From CAZFBA01 sp964517135 (GTDB taxonomy: Bacteria > Cyanobacteriota > Vampirovibrionia > JBFMGH01), in contig CAZFBA010000022.1 in assembly GCA_964517135.1 (NCBI GenBank), positions 1-64,000 on the forward strand: a stretch of DNA of 64,000 nt, in the 5' to 3' direction. The notes under the pieces are model-generated. The model was not told where the DNA came from, searched no databases, and worked only from the letters and a program-made list of their open reading frames with translations. Positions 15,598-24,191 of this stretch are shown piece by piece. Each line of letters begins with the position of its first letter. Positions within the stretch are counted from its first letter, which is position 1. The position numbers were made by a program, and so were the translations under genes.

Positions 15598-18500
15598 CAA
15601 TCTCCCTTTTGGTCTTTTAAGTGGTTTAGAAGGTAAAAGCTAAGTTCTTCTAAAAAGTTTAACAAGCGAACCGGTGTGAACCCCTTATATTTTACCAGAA
15701 TAGCACTTTTTCCATCCAGTGAAGTTTCTGGCATTTTAACCCACTTTGTTCGTTTCGTAAACTGTGGTGGAATTTTGCTGACAAATTTTGTCCAGGTTTT
15801 GAAATCATAATTTGTAAATATTCTTATAAATTCAGGTTCTTCTCTTATGAGATTAAAGCCTACATCACTTGCAAGAAGGCGTATTCTAACAATTTTAATG
15901 AGATTTTCTACTTCTGGTGGTATTTTTCCAAACCGATCTTCCCATTCTTCCTTAATAACTTCAAGCTCTCTTTGTGATTCAACTGCTGCAAGTCTTTTGT
16001 ATTCAATTATTTTCTGTTCTTTATCTCCGATCCACTTGTCAGGTATAAATGCTGTTACATTTATATCTATAACAGGCAGGTATTTCTTGATAACCTCCTG
16101 TCCTTTAAGGCGGTTTATAGATTCTTCAAGCATTTCGCAGTACAGGTCAAAGCCGATAGCTACCATATGACCGTGTTGTTTTGATCCCAGGATGTTTCCA
16201 ATGCCCCTTATTTCAAGATCTCTAAGTGCTATCTGGTAACCACTGCCAAGTGTATTGAATTCACGAATTGACATCAGGCGTTTTTTGGCTTCCTGGCTGA
16301 GAAGTTTTTTGGGCTTATAAAAACAATAGGCATAGGCCTGGTTTTCACTTCTTCCTACACGACCTCTAAGTTGATAGAGCTGGGCTAAGCCCATGCAATC
16401 AGCATCTTCTATAATGATGGTATTAACATTAGGTATATCAAGACCTGATTCAATAATGGTGGTACAGATCAGAACGTCATATTTGTGTACAGAAAAGTCC
16501 AGCATAATAGATTCAAGTTCTTTTTCTTTCATCTGGCCGTGTGCAATAACAATTTTAGCTTCAGGCACTAGTTGAGAGACCTCATAGGCGACCCTGTGTA
16601 TGCTTTGAACTCTATTGTGAACGTAATAAACCTGCCCGCCTCTTTCAATTTCTTTCATAATAGCACTGCGGGCCTGGTTCTCTGAATATGGCCCGACATG
16701 AGTTTTAATGGGTTTTCTATTAACCGGTGGAGTATTAATTATAGACATATCTCTTATGCCTGACATAGCCATATAGAGGGTTCTTGGTATTGGTGTTGCG
16801 CTCATACTTATTACATCGACTTGCTGGCGAAGTTGTTTGAGTTTTTCCTTGTGTTTAACCCCGAAGCGATGTTCTTCGTCGATGACAACCAGGCCAAGGT
16901 TTTTGAAGTCAATGTCTTTTTGAAGCAGCCGGTGTGTGCCGACGACAATGTCACATTCTCCTGTAATAAGTCTGTTTATGCTTTCTTTTTGTTCTCGTGA
17001 TGTTCTGAATCGTGATAACATGGCGATGTTAACAGGATAAGGCAGAAACCTTTCGCTTAGTGTATTAAAGTGTTGCTGTGCCAGAATTGTTGTAGGCACA
17101 AGAAAAGCAACCTGCTTACCTGATAAGACAGCCTTAAAAGCAGCCCTAATAGCCACTTCGGTCTTTCCATAACCAACATCACCGCATATGAGTCGATCCA
17201 TGGGTTTTTCTGATTCCATATCTGTTTTTACATCGGTAATACTTTGCATTTGATCGGGTGTTTCGACAAATTCAAAGGCATTTTCCATTTCATTTTGCCA
17301 GTTTGAGTCAGGTTCAAATGTGAATCCGGTTATTCTGGCCCTGTTAGCGTAGAGATTTAAAAGATCCTGTGCTATATCTTCAATGGATTTTCTGGCTTTT
17401 CGTTTGATATTTTCCCAGTCAGATCCACCCATTTTATTTAGTTTGAGAGGTTTTTCTCCGGCTCCACGGTATCGTGTTAGAAGATTAATCTGATCTACCG
17501 GTACATAGAGCTTATCCCCTCCATAATATTCTATTGTTAAGTAGTCACGTACTTGATTATCAATGGATATTTGTTCCAGTCTTACAAATTTGCCTATGCC
17601 ATGGCGGGCATGAACTACATAATCATTTTCTTTCAGGTCTGAAGGAGACAGAAAAAAGTCAAGATTTTCTCTTTTAGAGGTTCTTTTGCTAATGGTTGTG
17701 TTTTTTTTCCTTTTACCAAAGAGTTCAGTATCTGTCATGCAGGCAATTCTTTGATCGGGCAATAGAAAACCGGTTGATGTTCCCAGTCGTGTAATTATAA
17801 TATCTTCTGGTGTGATTTCATTTTCTGTTTCATCTGAAAGATAGATTGTCTGGCAGTTCCATTCGCTGAAAATGCTTTTTACCCGCTGCGGATATTCTGT
17901 TGTGATGGTTATTTTATAGTTTTGTTTTTTCAGGTTATTAACATATTCAGCTGCTTTTTTCAGGTTACCCAGAAAGCTCGGGATGTAAGAATAATTTAGC
18001 TCAATACTTAAATCATTGTCTCTTAAATCCGATGTTATTGCGTTAAGGTATAGCAGTTTATGTTTTTTGATTTGATCCAGTATATTATCAGACTTTAAAT
18101 GAAGCAAATCAGGCATTGTAACTAATCTGGCAGTTTTAGTTTCGGTTGTATATTCGTTTTTATAGATGTTTTCGTGATGAAAGAGTTGACTTTCAATTTC
18201 ATCAATTTCGTCTAAAATTATCGTTGAGTCAGGCTTTAGATAATTAAGTATGCCTGCTGTCTCTTTATGAACTACTGGTGCAAGATATTCAACACCTTCA
18301 AAGTAACCAAATTCTTTAACCTGAGATATTAAATCATTAATTTTTTCAGTAAGTACAGGGCTTTTATCATCAGAAAGTTCAAGTGATTTAGCAATCCCGG
18401 TCAGATAGTCAACAAGTTGTTGTCTATTTCCTTGATTTAATATAATGTTATATTTTGGCCTAACACATATGTAGTCAATATTTTGAATAGATCTTTGTGT

Positions 18501-19172
18501 CTCAATATTAATATAGCGTATCGTTTCTACTTCATCAAATGCAAATTCTATCCTGACAGGTGGGCTTGAAAGAGGATAAATATCACAAATATCACCTCTT
18601 ACACTGAATTCCCCGGGGTCTATAACCATAGGAACCCTTGTGTAGCCCAGCTCAACCAGCTTTTCGGTAAAAATTGCCGGGTCTATTTCATCACCTTTTT
18701 TTATTGATATTGAATATTTTGAATAATCTTCAGGGCTTAAAAATCTTGTCAGAAGTGTTTTTGCATTTACAATTATAATCGAAGGAATTTCATTTAAGAG
18801 ATGTTCAAGGCAGATAAGTTGCTCTCTTTTATTGTTAGGTGTGTTATAAGACATTTCGTAAGGGCTTGACTCATTTGCAGGGAAGTATAATACAGGGTTA
18901 TCAGATAATATAGATAGTTCTAGCTGGAGTTTTAATGCACTTGAAATGTTTGAAGTGACAATTAAAACAGGTTTCTTGGTGCCTGTTGTTAAAAAAATAG
19001 ACAGAAGTGACTTTGTTGTGTTGTTTAATCCAGAAACATCTATGCGTGCAAAGGGTTTGGTTAATTTAGCCTGTGCTTTTATAAGTTCTTTTGAGTTTGA
19101 CAGGCTGTCAATTAATACTTTCCTCAGTATTGAAAGATTATCCAGATTTTTTTCTAATAAGTTTGTATCCAT
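15597..19172 (-). CDS. mfd: Transcription-repair coupling factor
   Basis: Mfd removes RNA polymerase stalled at lesions and recruits UvrA. This copy of about 1190 residues has the full layout: a UvrB-like N-terminal region, the RNA-polymerase-interacting CarD-like domain (DYVVHARHGIGKFVRLEQ, later DKLYVPVDQINLLTRY), and a RecG-like helicase with Walker A GDVGYGKTEVA and box II DEEHRFGV. Motif VI lies in QLYQLRGRVGRS, and a TRCF C-terminal domain ends the protein. The frame opens with TTG at 19199. The ATG at 19172 is the more likely start, though neither has a strong ribosome binding site. It leads an mfd-isomerase-rfaE2 unit. Confidence 0.95.
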   Translation of the reverse strand: MDTNLLEKNLDNLSILRKVLIDSLSNSKELIKAQAKLTKPFARIDVSGLNNTTKSLLSIFLTTGTKKPVLIVTSNISSALKLQLELSILSDNPVLYFPANESSPYEMSYNTPNNKREQLICLEHLLNEIPSIIIVNAKTLLTRFLSPEDYSKYSISIKKGDEIDPAIFTEKLVELGYTRVPMVIDPGEFSVRGDICDIYPLSSPPVRIEFAFDEVETIRYINIETQRSIQNIDYICVRPKYNIILNQGNRQQLVDYLTGIAKSLELSDDKSPVLTEKINDLISQVKEFGYFEGVEYLAPVVHKETAGILNYLKPDSTIILDEIDEIESQLFHHENIYKNEYTTETKTARLVTMPDLLHLKSDNILDQIKKHKLLYLNAITSDLRDNDLSIELNYSYIPSFLGNLKKAAEYVNNLKKQNYKITITTEYPQRVKSIFSEWNCQTIYLSDETENEITPEDIIITRLGTSTGFLLPDQRIACMTDTELFGKRKKNTTISKRTSKRENLDFFLSPSDLKENDYVVHARHGIGKFVRLEQISIDNQVRDYLTIEYYGGDKLYVPVDQINLLTRYRGAGEKPLKLNKMGGSDWENIKRKARKSIEDIAQDLLNLYANRARITGFTFEPDSNWQNEMENAFEFVETPDQMQSITDVKTDMESEKPMDRLICGDVGYGKTEVAIRAAFKAVLSGKQVAFLVPTTILAQQHFNTLSERFLPYPVNIAMLSRFRTSREQKESINRLITGECDIVVGTHRLLQKDIDFKNLGLVVIDEEHRFGVKHKEKLKQLRQQVDVISMSATPIPRTLYMAMSGIRDMSIINTPPVNRKPIKTHVGPYSENQARSAIMKEIERGGQVYYVHNRVQSIHRVAYEVSQLVPEAKIVIAHGQMKEKELESIMLDFSVHKYDVLICTTIIESGLDIPNVNTIIIEDADCMGLAQLYQLRGRVGRSENQAYAYCFYKPKKLLSQEAKKRLMSIREFNTLGSGYQIALRDLEIRGIGNILGSKQHGHMVAIGFDLYCEMLEESINRLKGQEVIKKYLPVIDINVTAFIPDKWIGDKEQKIIEYKRLAAVESQRELEVIKEEWEDRFGKIPPEVENLIKIVRIRLLASDVGFNLIREEPEFIRIFTNYDFKTWTKFVSKIPPQFTKRTKWVKMPETSLDGKSAILVKYKGFTPVRLLNFLEELSFYLLNHLKDQKGD

Positions 19173-19216
19173 TTTGAAAGTTTTTTGAGCGGTAAACAAT
19201 TAATATCCCATTATAT

Positions 19217-19235
19217 ATTAACATTGTTTGTTAAT
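19217..19235. promoter_or_regulatory. Inverted repeat between divergent genes (possible operator)
   Basis: ATTAACA and TGTTAAT (7-bp perfect arms, 5-nt spacer) lie just upstream of mfd in the 265-bp space shared with the divergent pentapeptide-repeat gene. The form suits a dimeric repressor, but no regulator is identified. A possible -10 TATAAA for the plus-strand gene lies at 19436-19441. Nothing else was seen in the gap. Confidence 0.25.
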
Positions 19236-19479
19236 GAAAAAGCCTACCACTTAAAAATAGATCTTTAATAAAGTATTGATATTTAAAATCCTTTTATAGT
19301 AACTAAAAGCAGAATATAAAGAGTTTTGCTTATGTTATAAAAGTCTTTAATCTAAATTCACATAATTTAAACCTTTGGTGAAGGGTTTTTTGAGGTTTAG
19401 CGGTTATTCTTTACTTGTTCTTTGCTTTCTATGCGTATAAAATAATCTTAAATTTAAGCATTAATTGAAAGTATTATTT

Positions 19480-20490
19480 ATGGTTGTAAACATAGCATTA
19501 GGTAATATCAGGGTTGTTTTTGAGGGTGAAATGCCATTCTCTATAACGCAAATTGGAAATATATTTATATTACTCGAAAAGCTATACAAAGAATTTGCCA
19601 GTTATATTCTTGAAGAATCTAATTTTTCTGTAGTTATTAACAATATTAATTCTGATAAAATATCATTTGAGCTTATGCCTGTTCCTCAGCAGGAATCGCT
19701 GCTTAAATTCAGTGATTTTCAGGAAATCATTTTATGTCTTTTGTACAGTATATACAGTTCAACAAGAGAGAATGTTCTTGAAACACTTGATACTCAGGCA
19801 AAGGAAATTCAAGCAGAGGTTCTTGACCTGCTTAATATCATTCAACAGGATCAAAGTCTTGTATTAATGTCTATCATTGATGATAAACTGGTAAAAATCA
19901 TTATATTGCCTGATAAGAAAGTTATTTTAGATAAAATTGATCCTGAAAAGATTAAGAAAAAATTTGATAGCATTGATAACATTATTGATGCCTATAAAGC
20001 CAATAAATTAGAGTATTTTGTCAGTGCTAACCTTGAAAATTTTGAACTTGAAAATGTTAATCTTTCAGGAGCAAACTTTACTGATGCAGAGCTGTATCAG
20101 GTTATACTCAATAACTCAAACCTGACAGATGTTAATTTTTACAAAGCCGATGTCAGCAATGCTCATATAAATAGGTCAAAAATGGTTAACGCTTATCTGG
20201 TTAATGCCGATTTTTCCGGGGCTGAAATAAAAGAAACTGATTTAACCAACGCCAACCTTAAAGAAGCAGATTTCTCGTCAGCTAACTTAAGTGGCTCAAT
20301 ACTCTATAATGTAAATATTATGTCAACAGATCTTAGTGGTAGTAATTTAACAGGTACAAAGTTTACTGGAAAAATAAAATTTGATTCTGATACTGATTTT
20401 GGACATAATACAAACTGGTGGGATGCTGATATAGAAGATGAAAAGCTTCTTGAGTGGCTTAATAATTATTATCCAAAGAAGAATTCATAG
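19480..20490 (+). CDS. Pentapeptide-repeat protein
   Basis: The protein has about 336 residues. The N-terminal half is a helical domain of unknown type. From about residue 190 onward (SANLENFELENVNLSGANFTD) it carries roughly 20 A(D/N)LXX repeats that should fold into a right-handed beta-helix. The end (WWDADIEDEKLLEWLNNYYP) caps the repeat. Proteins of this kind are abundant in Cyanobacteria and their relatives; functions vary and none can be assigned here. The frame opens with TTG at 19465, but the ATG at 19480 is preferred. purM starts 5 nt after the stop. Confidence 0.8.
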   Translation: MVVNIALGNIRVVFEGEMPFSITQIGNIFILLEKLYKEFASYILEESNFSVVINNINSDKISFELMPVPQQESLLKFSDFQEIILCLLYSIYSSTRENVLETLDTQAKEIQAEVLDLLNIIQQDQSLVLMSIIDDKLVKIIILPDKKVILDKIDPEKIKKKFDSIDNIIDAYKANKLEYFVSANLENFELENVNLSGANFTDAELYQVILNNSNLTDVNFYKADVSNAHINRSKMVNAYLVNADFSGAEIKETDLTNANLKEADFSSANLSGSILYNVNIMSTDLSGSNLTGTKFTGKIKFDSDTDFGHNTNWWDADIEDEKLLEWLNNYYPKKNS

Positions 20491-20494
20491 AAGA

Positions 20495-21541
20495 ATGGAC
20501 AAAAAAAAGCTAACTTACCAGGACTCAGGTATAAATATTGATCGAAGAAAGCAAATCGTAAGGAATATTCAGTCTATTTCTGAAGCTAATAAACGTGATG
20601 AAGTTCTTTCAGGCATTGGTGGTTTTGCAGGTCTCTTTCAAATAAAGAACTATACCCGTCCGGTTACTGTTTCAGCAGTATCGGGTATTGGTACTAAGCT
20701 TATTATAGCAAATATGGCAGATAAATTCGACACTATCGGTAAAGATCTGGTTGCTAGATGTGTCAATAACCTTATTACATATGGAGCAGAGCCTATTTTT
20801 TTCCTGGACTATCTTGCTTCCAGCCAGCTTGATGTTTCAAAGACGACATCCATATTAAAAGGCATCTCTCAGGGGTGCAAAGAAGCTGGTTGTTCACTTA
20901 TAGGAGGTGAGATCCAAGAATTACCTGATGTGTTTAACATGCAAAATCTTGATCTTGCTGGCTTTGGTGTGGGTGTGGCTGAGAAAGATAACCTGATTAA
21001 TTCTGCTGCCGTTGAATCAGGTAATATAATTATTGGTGTTGCGAGCTCAGGCCTTCATAGCAGTGGTTTTAGCCTTTGTCGCAAGCTTTTTTTTGATAAA
21101 TATAAACTTTCAACCCATAGCTATATTGATTTGCTTGAGAGACCACTTTTTGAAGAACTTTTAGAACCTGCTAAAATCTATGTAAAGCCTGTTTTGGAGA
21201 TAATTAATAGATATCAGGTGTCTTCAATGTCTAACATTACTGGCGGTGGCTTGATAGAAAATGTACCGAGGTCTATACCATTTCAATATCAGGCAAATAT
21301 TGATTTTAATACCTGGGAAATACCCAGAATTTTTAAAGCTATTCAAAATATGGCTCACCTTTCCACCCGTGAAATGCTTGAAATATTTAATATGGGTATT
21401 GGCCTTGTGCTTGTAGTTAAAGAAAAAGATGCAGGTGATATTGTTAAAATACTTAAAGATTATGATTTTCAAGCTTTTACAATTGGAAAAATAGCAAGGA
21501 AAAAATCTAAAGAGAGAATCGTGTTTAGAGATTTAAAGTGA
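20495..21541 (+). CDS. purM: Phosphoribosylformylglycinamidine cyclo-ligase (AIR synthetase)
   Basis: PurM carries out step 5 of purine synthesis, closing FGAM to AIR with ATP. At 348 residues it has the usual length. The family signature YQDSGINIDRRKQIV opens the protein, and GGFAGLF, SGIGTKL and DLVARCVNN follow. The ATP/substrate elements GGEIQELPDV, ASSGLHSSGFSL and ITGGGLIENVPR are all present. A longer frame opens at 20438 inside the previous gene; the ATG at 20495 gives the standard N-terminus. purN starts 1 nt after the stop. Confidence 0.95.
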   Translation: MDKKKLTYQDSGINIDRRKQIVRNIQSISEANKRDEVLSGIGGFAGLFQIKNYTRPVTVSAVSGIGTKLIIANMADKFDTIGKDLVARCVNNLITYGAEPIFFLDYLASSQLDVSKTTSILKGISQGCKEAGCSLIGGEIQELPDVFNMQNLDLAGFGVGVAEKDNLINSAAVESGNIIIGVASSGLHSSGFSLCRKLFFDKYKLSTHSYIDLLERPLFEELLEPAKIYVKPVLEIINRYQVSSMSNITGGGLIENVPRSIPFQYQANIDFNTWEIPRIFKAIQNMAHLSTREMLEIFNMGIGLVLVVKEKDAGDIVKILKDYDFQAFTIGKIARKKSKERIVFRDLK

Positions 21542-21542
21542 T

Positions 21543-22166
21543 ATGACCTGTAGTGTTTCAAAATATAGGTTGGGCGTGTTGATATCCGGTAGTGGTTCAA
21601 ATTTACAGGCTATTATCGATGCCACAAAAAAGGATACATTACCTGAAGCTGAAGTAGTAGTTGTTGTATCAAGTAAAAAGTCAGCCTATGGCCTAAAACG
21701 GGCAAAAGATGAAGGTATTGACTCAATCTACTTGCCATATAAAGAGTTTGGTATTTCTGAAACCTATGATAGAAGAATTGTAGAGGTATTAAAATCTTAT
21801 AAAGTTGATTTGGTAGTTCTGGCAGGGTACCTGAAAATTCTGGGTTCTCCGCTGCTGGAAGCTTTTGAAGATAAAATATTAAATATTCATCCAAGTTTGT
21901 TGCCTGACTTTGGTGGTGTTAATATGTATGGTATAAAGGTTCATGAAGCTGTTTTAGCAGCAAAAAGGTCATACAGCGGGTGTAGTGTGCATATTGTTAC
22001 TGAAGAAGTTGATAAAGGGCCTATTATAGATCAAATTTCTGTCCCGGTTAAGCCGGATGATACACCTGAAGAGCTGGCCCGCAGAGTGTTATCCTGTGAA
22101 CACCAGTTATACCCCAGAGCTATAAAAAAATATATACAGAAACTTAAGATGGAGCAATCAGTATGA
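21543..22166 (+). CDS. purN: Phosphoribosylglycinamide formyltransferase
   Basis: This enzyme transfers the formyl group of 10-formyl-THF to GAR in purine synthesis. The 207 residues match the family. SGSGSNLQAI opens the protein. The formyl-transferase core LNIHPSLLPDFGG carries the catalytic Asn-His pair, and SGCSVHIVTEEVDKGPII carries the second His and the Asp. The spacing from purM (1 nt) and the ATGA overlap with the next gene point to one transcript. Confidence 0.95.
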   Translation: MTCSVSKYRLGVLISGSGSNLQAIIDATKKDTLPEAEVVVVVSSKKSAYGLKRAKDEGIDSIYLPYKEFGISETYDRRIVEVLKSYKVDLVVLAGYLKILGSPLLEAFEDKILNIHPSLLPDFGGVNMYGIKVHEAVLAAKRSYSGCSVHIVTEEVDKGPIIDQISVPVKPDDTPEELARRVLSCEHQLYPRAIKKYIQKLKMEQSV

Positions 22167-22786
22167 AGTTTAAAAAGTTTAACAATTTTTTATTATCAGT
22201 ATTTGTTGGGTTTAGTATTATTTTAATCTTGCCAGCATGCTCAAATCTCAATATTCAAACGCTTAATAATAATGCAGCAAAACTAATGCAGCAGGGAGAT
22301 GTTGATGGAGCTATTGCCAGGCTGGAATCTATTCAGGATCTAAATCCTAATTTTCCTCAAACTAACTATAATCTGGGTGTAGCATATAAAGAAAAACAAG
22401 ATTTAGACAAATCAGCCCATTATCTTGAACGAGCAATCAGTCTGAAACCTGACTTTTACCAGGCTCACATTGCTTTATCAGCTGTATATGAAGAACTGGT
22501 AGAAAAACTTATACAGCAAGAACTTGAAAATCTCAAAGAATCAAAAAAAGATGAGAACCTGACTGTTGAAGATATTGAATTCACTGTTGAACAGAATAAT
22601 AAGATAGCTGAATATTACAAAAAAGCTAAAATAGGCCTGGAAGAATACATTAAATATGCCCCTGCATCTGAAGATAAATCTTCAATGGAAAGCAAAATTA
22701 AAGAATATGAAGCAAATATTAAAAGTATAACAGTTAGTCGTGATTCTATTCACGATTCTGCCACAAGTACTAACAATGAAGGTTAA
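22163..22786 (+). CDS. TPR lipoprotein
   Basis: The protein has 207 residues. The N-terminal signal ends in the lipobox LPAC, so the mature protein should be lipid-anchored in the envelope. Two to three tetratricopeptide repeats (about 35-115) include DGAIARLESIQDLNPNFPQ and KSAHYLERAISLKPDFYQ. A charged helical tail follows. The start overlaps the purN stop (ATGA). It is a likely scaffold; the partner may be the next gene product, encoded 2 nt downstream. Confidence 0.75.
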   Translation: MKFKKFNNFLLSVFVGFSIILILPACSNLNIQTLNNNAAKLMQQGDVDGAIARLESIQDLNPNFPQTNYNLGVAYKEKQDLDKSAHYLERAISLKPDFYQAHIALSAVYEELVEKLIQQELENLKESKKDENLTVEDIEFTVEQNNKIAEYYKKAKIGLEEYIKYAPASEDKSSMESKIKEYEANIKSITVSRDSIHDSATSTNNEG

Positions 22787-22788
22787 GT

Positions 22789-24165
22789 ATGCAGAAATTA
22801 TTAAGAAAACTATCAGTATCAATTAAAGATCAAAAGCTTGACGAGTCTATAACTCTTTATTGCAAGCTTAAGCAGAATAATATAGACCAGAATAGGATAG
22901 TATATAACCTTCTGGAAGACATAATACCTATATTGTATAGAAATAAATATTTTAGGGTTCCACATGGGTTTATGGGGCTTATGGCAGCTGTAGATTTATC
23001 AGAGATTATTCAGGAAGATAAAGACTTACCGCTGCTTCAGGCAATTTGTTATCTTTCTCACGAGAATAAACTGGCGCCACTGAACCTTTCTATCTTTACT
23101 CCGCTTTATAATGAGGCCGATAACAGGGCTGAAAGCTTTAGTAAATATGTTTTTGACGGTGATATTCCAGGAGCGTATCGTTATTTTATTGGTGTAAAAA
23201 CAAAAGGTTATTTTGATGCCAGATTTATTGATGAATTGTTTAAATTAGCTATGGAAGATCTTGTAAATATAGGCCATAAAGCTATTTATTTTCAGAAAAT
23301 ACTTGAATTAAATGAATATCTTGATGATGAACCTTCTCATTTATATTTTCCTGCTATTGCATATCTTGCTTCTGAACCGAAAGATTTTACTTTGAAAAAC
23401 CTTATAACCAAAGAATATGAGGCTTTTAGAGGTGCCGGGGTTGACTTATCTGCTAATAATAAAGAATTAACAAAAGATGATTCGTCTTATATAATTGCAT
23501 TAGTTATAAATTCAATGAAGACACGTCTTTTTGCTCAAATAGCAAAACTTTTAAAAGATGGATATTCTCCAAGATCAATATCAGATACGTTAACACTTGC
23601 TGCTGCACAGCTGGTTCTTGATACAGACACAGATGATTGGGTAAGGCCTGTTCATGGTTTCAATTATTGTTATGCTTTAAACTGGTGGCAACGTCATTTT
23701 AAAAGTAAATACGATGTTTTAGTATTGTATTATCAGGCAGCCTTTGTTAACCAGCTTTCAGTAGAGCATAAGAAAGTACACTTTGCAAGTGCATCAGTTT
23801 ATGTCAGGCACAGATGTATATTAAATAATATAGTTAAGTCAATCAGGGCTTCTAATGTATCTGATACAGTTTCTCTAACACAAAGTTACGTTTTATCAGA
23901 CTTTAATGTTGATGAATTGATTAATTGTCTGGCTATTTTAGCTGTTCAAAATAGTTCAATTAATAATTTTACACATGATATGAAGTTTACATCAAGCTGT
24001 ATTAATGAATATAAGCAAAATAAGTCACCTTTAAAATGGCTTATACTTGTTGCTTTAACCAAGCAATTATCTCAAAGCCTTAAAGATTATGAATATTATA
24101 CAAAATATTTTCGCTGTATGACAGTAGATAAGACTGATATACAGGATGAAAAACCTTGTTCGTAG
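22789..24165 (+). CDS. Uncharacterised helical protein with repeated HGF motifs
   Basis: The protein has 458 residues, no signal peptide and no membrane helix, and is predicted all-alpha. Two distant segments look alike: PHGFMGLMAAVDLSEII (His59) and VHGFNYCYALNWWQRHF (His289). A third HK-bearing helix, IGHKAIYFQKILEL, starts near 162. Each is followed by a long helix, which suggests an internal duplication with conserved His residues that might bind a metal or cofactor. I do not recognise the family. It sits between a TPR lipoprotein (2-nt gap) and comEC (26 nt), so it may belong to that transcript. Confidence 0.55.
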   Translation: MQKLLRKLSVSIKDQKLDESITLYCKLKQNNIDQNRIVYNLLEDIIPILYRNKYFRVPHGFMGLMAAVDLSEIIQEDKDLPLLQAICYLSHENKLAPLNLSIFTPLYNEADNRAESFSKYVFDGDIPGAYRYFIGVKTKGYFDARFIDELFKLAMEDLVNIGHKAIYFQKILELNEYLDDEPSHLYFPAIAYLASEPKDFTLKNLITKEYEAFRGAGVDLSANNKELTKDDSSYIIALVINSMKTRLFAQIAKLLKDGYSPRSISDTLTLAAAQLVLDTDTDDWVRPVHGFNYCYALNWWQRHFKSKYDVLVLYYQAAFVNQLSVEHKKVHFASASVYVRHRCILNNIVKSIRASNVSDTVSLTQSYVLSDFNVDELINCLAILAVQNSSINNFTHDMKFTSSCINEYKQNKSPLKWLILVALTKQLSQSLKDYEYYTKYFRCMTVDKTDIQDEKPCS

Positions 24166-24191
24166 TTATTGTAGTGCTTTAGTCATATGAA

